Origin: Cryobacterium sp. M96
GTDB taxonomy: Bacteria > Actinomycetota > Actinomycetes > Actinomycetales > Microbacteriaceae
Assembly: GCF_002929845.1 (NCBI RefSeq)
Contig: NZ_PJJS01000025.1
Coordinates: forward strand, 1 to 33,953
Length of the DNA stretch: 33,953 nt
Direction of reading: 5' to 3'
Below, in pieces: positions 31,206-33,953 of the stretch (position 1 is the stretch's first letter; every line of letters begins with the position of its first letter). Position numbers and translations under genes: made by a program. The notes under the pieces are model-generated. The model saw nothing but the letters and a program-made list of their open reading frames with translations. It had not been told where the DNA came from and searched no databases.

Positions 31206-31313
31206 ATGAACCTCACCTCCCTCGAGGCCGACACCAGATGCGGCCGTTCAGCCTCGTCTCTGTCGTCTCGTGGCGCGGTGGACACACCTCCGTTTTGTCG
31301 TCCCCTTGGGTAG
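31206..31313 (+). CDS. 35-codon ORF directly after the riboswitch
   Basis: ATG at 31206 is 17 nt after the riboswitch, with AAAAGGAA about 10 nt upstream. It encodes a Ser/Arg-rich peptide (MNLTSLEADTRCGRSAS...) with two Cys and no signal or membrane segment. A 7-codon ORF at 31185-31209 (MKRNRPR) ends in an ATGA overlap with it. It could be the regulated peptide, a truncated remnant of the original target gene, or chance. I recognise no family. Confidence 0.35.
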   Translation: MNLTSLEADTRCGRSASSLSSRGAVDTPPFCRPLG

Positions 31314-31341
31314 GCGCACGACTGCAACGGTGGAAGCCGGG

Positions 31342-31411
31342 CGAGATTAGGGATCTCGTCCTGATCTGGCAGTGCGATCGGGAATCGATTCGGGTTCGGT
31401 TCCCGATCGCA
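31342..31411 (+). terminator. Two stem-loops after the riboswitch ORF, possible terminator
   Basis: CGAGAT (31342-31347) pairs with ATCTCG (31353-31358). TGCGATCGGGAA (31373-31384) pairs perfectly over 12 bp with TTCCCGATCGCA (31400-31411) around a 15-nt loop. A modest T-rich stretch (TGCTTGTTTC) follows the second stem. They may end the riboswitch transcript, giving an RNA of about 300 nt. Confidence 0.5.
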
Positions 31412-31587
31412 TGCTTGTTTCACACCCTGGCACGGCCCGCGCTGAGAAGCCCGGCTCGCCGAACCGAGAACAAATGACTCACCCGGGAACACCACTCTCA
31501 ATGACTGCACCGACGCAGGCACTGAACCGCACATATGCAGAATCAAGGACCGGTAACAAAACCCGCCGCCGAGCACCTCCGTGCACG

Positions 31588-31640
31588 CCGGGCCCCTCCC
31601 GGTCAACCGGGCCCCTCCCGGTCAACCGGGCCTCTTCGCC
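31588..31640. repeat. 19-bp tandem repeat
   Basis: CCGGGCCCCTCCCGGTCAA occurs at 31588-31606 and 31607-31625, followed by a partial third copy (CCGGGCC). Each unit can form a small CCGGG/CCCGG hairpin. Confidence 0.88.
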
Positions 31641-31730
31641 GCTCCGATCGCCGAGGCTGGAAGGTTGTGGCGGCCCCGCCGCTGACCCGGCGGGTCACCG
31701 CGCCCAGGCTCGTGCTCGGACTGTTCAACC

Positions 31731-31800
31731 TGCGCTGCTGCTGCGCTGGTGCTGCTGCGCTGGTGCTGCTGCGCTGCTGCGCGGGTGCTGCGCCGCTGCG
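31731..31800. repeat. CTG/GCG-type simple repeat
   Basis: A degenerate array of CTGCTGCGCTGGTG units (about 14-15 bp, three to four copies). It reads as Cys/Ala/Gly/Leu runs in every frame, so it is not a credible coding region. Confidence 0.75.
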
Positions 31801-31903
31801 CCCGTGGCGCGCCTCCAGCGCAGCGGAGTAAACCCCGCGCGGGGTTCCGACGCCGCCCGTGAGCCGCCCATCGGCATCCGTCGTGAGCGGAGCCGGTGCG
31901 TTC

Positions 31904-31999
31904 GTGGCTAACTCAGGAGATGCGGGCGGATGCTGCCCGGCAGCCCCGGAAACGCGGGAAAGTTTCGGCCGCGGTGGCGGTTTCTCCTGAGTTGGCCAC
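31904..31999. repeat. 96-bp element with 17-bp terminal inverted repeats, second copy
   Basis: GTGGCTAACTCAGGAGA (31904-31920) is inverted at 31983-31999 with one mismatch. The termini are identical to those of the 13115-13220 element while the interior is largely different (a shared GGAAAC-CGCGG patch remains). It lies about 90 bp past the 3' end of the ice-binding gene. Confidence 0.88.
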
Positions 32000-32087
32000 A
32001 CTCGCGCGGGCGGCTGTGGACTGGTGCCCGAGAATCGGGCGACGACGGATGCCGCCGAACCGGTTCCCGAATACGGCCGACCGGTGG

Positions 32088-32891
32088 TTACAGGGCCGGC
32101 TTCGTCACAGAGTTGCTCTGCAACGTGACGGCGGTCTGGGCCAGCAACCGGCCGGTGATCGACGCGCCGGTCTTCATCGCGATCATGGTCTTGCTCAGGA
32201 TCGTGCCCTCGAAGTGCGCGGTGGTGCCGACCGAGACTGAACCGGCGGTCTGCCAGTACGCGTTCTTGGTCTGCACTCCGCCGAGCAGGGTCACGTTCTT
32301 GGCCGAGGCCTGGTCGATGTTGCCGGCGATCTGGGACACGAAGACGTCGTCCGGGCCGCCGGTGAGGCGCACATCACTGGAGATGGTCACGTCGGTGTTC
32401 CACTTGTAGAGGCCGGGCTTGAGCGTGAGACCGCCGAATTCGCCGGCACCCAGGTCGATGAAGTCAGGGTTCGTGCGCCCAGCCGCGTCGGAATAGGCGA
32501 TTTCCATGTCACCGACGGATGTCCTCAGGAAGCTCGGGTCCGTCACCGTGCACGGCGGACCGGCGGCGTCGACAGTGAAAATGGTGCCGGTCACGACCTC
32601 AGGGCAGGTCAGCAGCACCGCGGCGCCGGTGAACGGGCTGGCCCCGACGTTGCCGTTGACTGCGGATGCGTAGACGTTCGTCACGCCGGTCTTCGACAGG
32701 ATCGCGAAGGAGTCCGCCGTGCCGAGCTCGACCGGACTCTGGGGGAGTGAGCCGGCGACGGCCGCTCCGCCCAGTCCGGCGCCGCCGACGCCGACCACGG
32801 CGACGACGACAAGCAGTGCCAGAACCCGCTTCCGGGCCGTGGATGCGCGGGCTAGGGAAGTGCCGACGGATGATTCGTAGAAGTGGAACAT
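32088..32891 (-). CDS. Ice-binding-like protein (DUF3494 family)
   Basis: A 267-residue secreted or surface protein. A basic N-terminus and hydrophobic stretch (about 21-46) form the signal. The mature part has the right-handed beta-helix pattern of DUF3494 ice-binding proteins: LGTADSFAILSKTGVTN (about 56-72), GNVGASP, GLYKWNTDVTI, DDVFVSQIAGNID, GGVQTKNAYWQTAGSVSVGTTAHFEGTILS (split here by its own motifs) and TGASITGRLLAQTAVTLQSN at the end. Such proteins bind ice, inhibit recrystallisation or attach cells to ice, fitting a psychrophile. The DUF3494 core is complete and there is no extra C-terminal anchor. A 38-nt hairpin ends 10 nt before the start ATG and covers the only Shine-Dalgarno-like bases. 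Confidence 0.93.
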   Translation of the reverse strand: MFHFYESSVGTSLARASTARKRVLALLVVVAVVGVGGAGLGGAAVAGSLPQSPVELGTADSFAILSKTGVTNVYASAVNGNVGASPFTGAAVLLTCPEVVTGTIFTVDAAGPPCTVTDPSFLRTSVGDMEIAYSDAAGRTNPDFIDLGAGEFGGLTLKPGLYKWNTDVTISSDVRLTGGPDDVFVSQIAGNIDQASAKNVTLLGGVQTKNAYWQTAGSVSVGTTAHFEGTILSKTMIAMKTGASITGRLLAQTAVTLQSNSVTKPAL

Positions 32892-32901
32892 GGTGGTACT
32901 A

Positions 32902-32939
32902 CCTGTCGCCAGTCCCGCACGATGCGGGTCTGGGACAGG
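32902..32939 (-). promoter_or_regulatory. Strong hairpin in the leader of the ice-binding gene
   Basis: On the minus-strand RNA, the arms 32939-32923 and 32919-32902 form 16 base pairs with one bulged base and one mismatch around a 3-nt loop. The 3' arm ends ...GACAGG, so the only AGG near the start is paired. Ten unpaired nucleotides remain before the ATG. Further inverted repeats (32958-32976, CCCGAC/GTCGGG; CGGTCCC/GGGACCG near 33031 and 33080) lie upstream, so the whole ~296-bp leader looks structured. A cold- or ligand-responsive translational switch is possible. Confidence 0.6.
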
Positions 32940-33187
32940 GCCGCTGTGGGAGCGGTCCCCGACGCTACACGTCGGGTTTCTTCGCGCCGGCAGGGCCTAT
33001 CAGGGCCGACTTCACCCCGAATAGAGCCCCCGGTCCCACGGCAAGCGGGCGTCCTCCACGCACACCATCGCACGCCCCACGGGACCGCTTCCAACGAATC
33101 GAATCTGTCTGAATCCCAGACGAGGGGCAGTTTTCACGCACTCCGCCAACAGGGGTTCCGGCCTCCTGAACTTCACCCAATCGTTGC

Positions 33188-33820
33188 CTACACGCCATCA
33201 CCTCCGGCTTCGATGCGCTCCTCGAAGGTGAAGCCGCGCTTCTCCTTCTTGCGCACATCCGTCACGTAGCGACCGAGGTTCGCGCTCATCGCGGCGACCT
33301 CACCCGACGCGGCAGCGAAGGTCATGGAGCTGGCGGAGTCGAAGCCGAGTGCGGCCCCGGTGAGCACGGCGTCCTGGTTGGCGCCGAGGAACACGAAGTC
33401 CCAGCTGTACGATTCGGTCTGCCGGTTGATCAGCGCGCGCACGGCATCCGCGGAGTATTCGCTGCTCGAGTTCTCGCCGCCGTCGGTCACGACCACGACC
33501 TGCACGGTGCCGGGACGCGCGTGCTCGGGCAGCACCCGCAGCGTCTCGCCGAACTCCGTGACGGCGATGCCGATCGCATCGTGCAGCGCCGTCATGCCGC
33601 GCGGGTCGAGCTCGACGGTGATATCGCTCGGGTCGGCGAGGGTGTGGGTGTGCTCGATTTCGTCGTCGAAGGTCACGATATCCACGGTGAGCAGGCCCGG
33701 CTCGGCGGCCTGTGCGGCAAGCATCGCGGTCAGGCCGCCGACCATGTCGTCACGGATGCCGGACATCGAGCCGCTCCGGTCGATCACGAGAAGCAGAGCG
33801 GTGTAGTTGGGATCAGTCAT
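33188..33820 (-). CDS. VWA-domain protein
   Basis: A 210-residue soluble von Willebrand factor A domain. The metal-ion-dependent adhesion site is intact: DRSGS (14-18), a Thr in LDPRGMTALHDAI (about 72-84) and the Asp of VVVVTDGGENSSS. The start at 33820 is supported by AGGAGG 6 nt upstream. There is no signal peptide, so the protein is cytoplasmic. The C-terminal ~25 residues are charged (RKKEKRGFTFEERIEAGG). Stand-alone VWA proteins of this type bind partners in metal-dependent complexes, often AAA ATPases or tellurium-resistance-like modules, but no partner gene is in the window. Confidence 0.9.
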   Translation of the reverse strand: MTDPNYTALLLVIDRSGSMSGIRDDMVGGLTAMLAAQAAEPGLLTVDIVTFDDEIEHTHTLADPSDITVELDPRGMTALHDAIGIAVTEFGETLRVLPEHARPGTVQVVVVTDGGENSSSEYSADAVRALINRQTESYSWDFVFLGANQDAVLTGAALGFDSASSMTFAAASGEVAAMSANLGRYVTDVRKKEKRGFTFEERIEAGGDGV

Positions 33821-33889
33821 CTGTACCTCCTGGTTGAGGCTCCCTCGTGGGGAGTACTTCAGAGTCTCAGGAGCCACTGACAGTGCCCG

Positions 33890-33953
33890 CGGTGGTGCGG
33901 CGGTGGTGCGGCAGTGGTGCGGCAGTGGTGCGGCGGTGGTGCCGGCGGCGGTG
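33890..33953. repeat. 11-bp tandem repeat at the right window edge
   Basis: C(G/A)GTGGTGCGG occurs at 33890, 33901, 33912, 33923 and 33934, the last degenerate, and it may continue past the window. It lies upstream of the VWA gene on the minus strand. Confidence 0.85.

Larger units (their letters stand above)
31412..32087. other. Non-coding, repeat-rich region
   Basis: Some 680 bp between the riboswitch unit and the 3' end of the ice-binding gene contain no credible gene on either strand. They hold the three repeats annotated separately (31588-31640, 31731-31800, 31904-31999). The mix of simple repeats and a palindromic element suggests a decayed segment. Confidence 0.6.

Noticed and set aside
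31373..31420. tRNA-like T-arm (GGGTTCGGTTCCC)
   Set aside because: The loop has G where the conserved A58 should be, no acceptor, D or anticodon arms can be drawn, and the segment fits better as the loop of a perfect 12-bp stem.
31112..31606. A 164-codon minus-strand frame across the riboswitch region
   Set aside because: No family resemblance, no ribosome site, and it overlaps the aptamer and hairpins on the other strand.
32958..32982. Plus-strand intrinsic terminator CCCGAC-GTCGGG followed by TTTCTT
   Set aside because: The shape is right, but no plus-strand gene ends upstream of it. It is better regarded as part of the structured minus-strand leader of the ice-binding gene.

Overview
The window is high-GC actinobacterial DNA, most likely from a cold-adapted member of the Microbacteriaceae (a Cryobacterium-like genome is my best guess). 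The reasons are the composition, frequent GTG starts and ATGA/GTGA overlaps, candidate leaderless promoters, sugar ABC operons without their own ATPase, a Pr6Pr-type membrane protein, a DUF3494 ice-binding protein, and strong over-use of the octamer GCATCCGT/ACGGATGC. No rRNA, tRNA, CRISPR array, transposase or prophage gene is visible.

Left part (1-9.5 kb): a minus-strand sugar operon (binding lipoprotein, two MalF/MalG-type permeases, glycogen-debranching-type glucosidase) diverges from a LacI-family gene. Three TTTGATCGATCAAA-like operators lie between them. After the regulator, on the plus strand, come an SDR oxidoreductase and a PrmC-like methyltransferase. The methyltransferase linker contains an in-frame palindromic element.

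Middle (9.5-24.1 kb): a Tat-type lipoprotein flavin amine oxidase whose usual C-terminal motifs sit at its N-terminus (apparent circular permutation); a small Cys-rich protein; a Pr6Pr membrane protein; an acylphosphatase; then a repeat-rich spacer (106-bp inverted-repeat element plus eight 20-bp tandem units). Next is a galactoside regulon: a divergent LacI gene, two TCTGTG(N6)CACAGA operators over a clear promoter, and the operon GH42 beta-galactosidase - permease - permease - binding lipoprotein - GH36 alpha-galactosidase. menC-type enolase-superfamily and RraA-family genes follow.

Right part (24.1-34 kb): a membrane-anchored PepSY-like protein; an NmrA-type NAD(P)-binding protein preceded by a coupled 16-codon ORF; two tandem paralogous membrane-anchored NERD proteins, both lacking the Glu of the ExK motif, with a small antisense-strand gene between them; a 653-residue OB-like/coiled-coil protein; a small HD hydrolase of the ppGpp-hydrolase type; a well-formed cyclic-di-GMP-I (GEMM) riboswitch with no recognisable downstream gene; an ice-binding protein with a strong hairpin just before its start codon; and a VWA-domain protein.

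The two sugar operons are self-contained uptake-and-hydrolysis units that probably share a housekeeping ATPase encoded elsewhere. The most unusual items are the permuted amine oxidase, the family of short GGAGA...TCTCC-ended palindromic elements (one read through inside a gene), the orphan c-di-GMP riboswitch, the hairpin leader of the ice-binding gene, and the NERD pair with its large neighbour.
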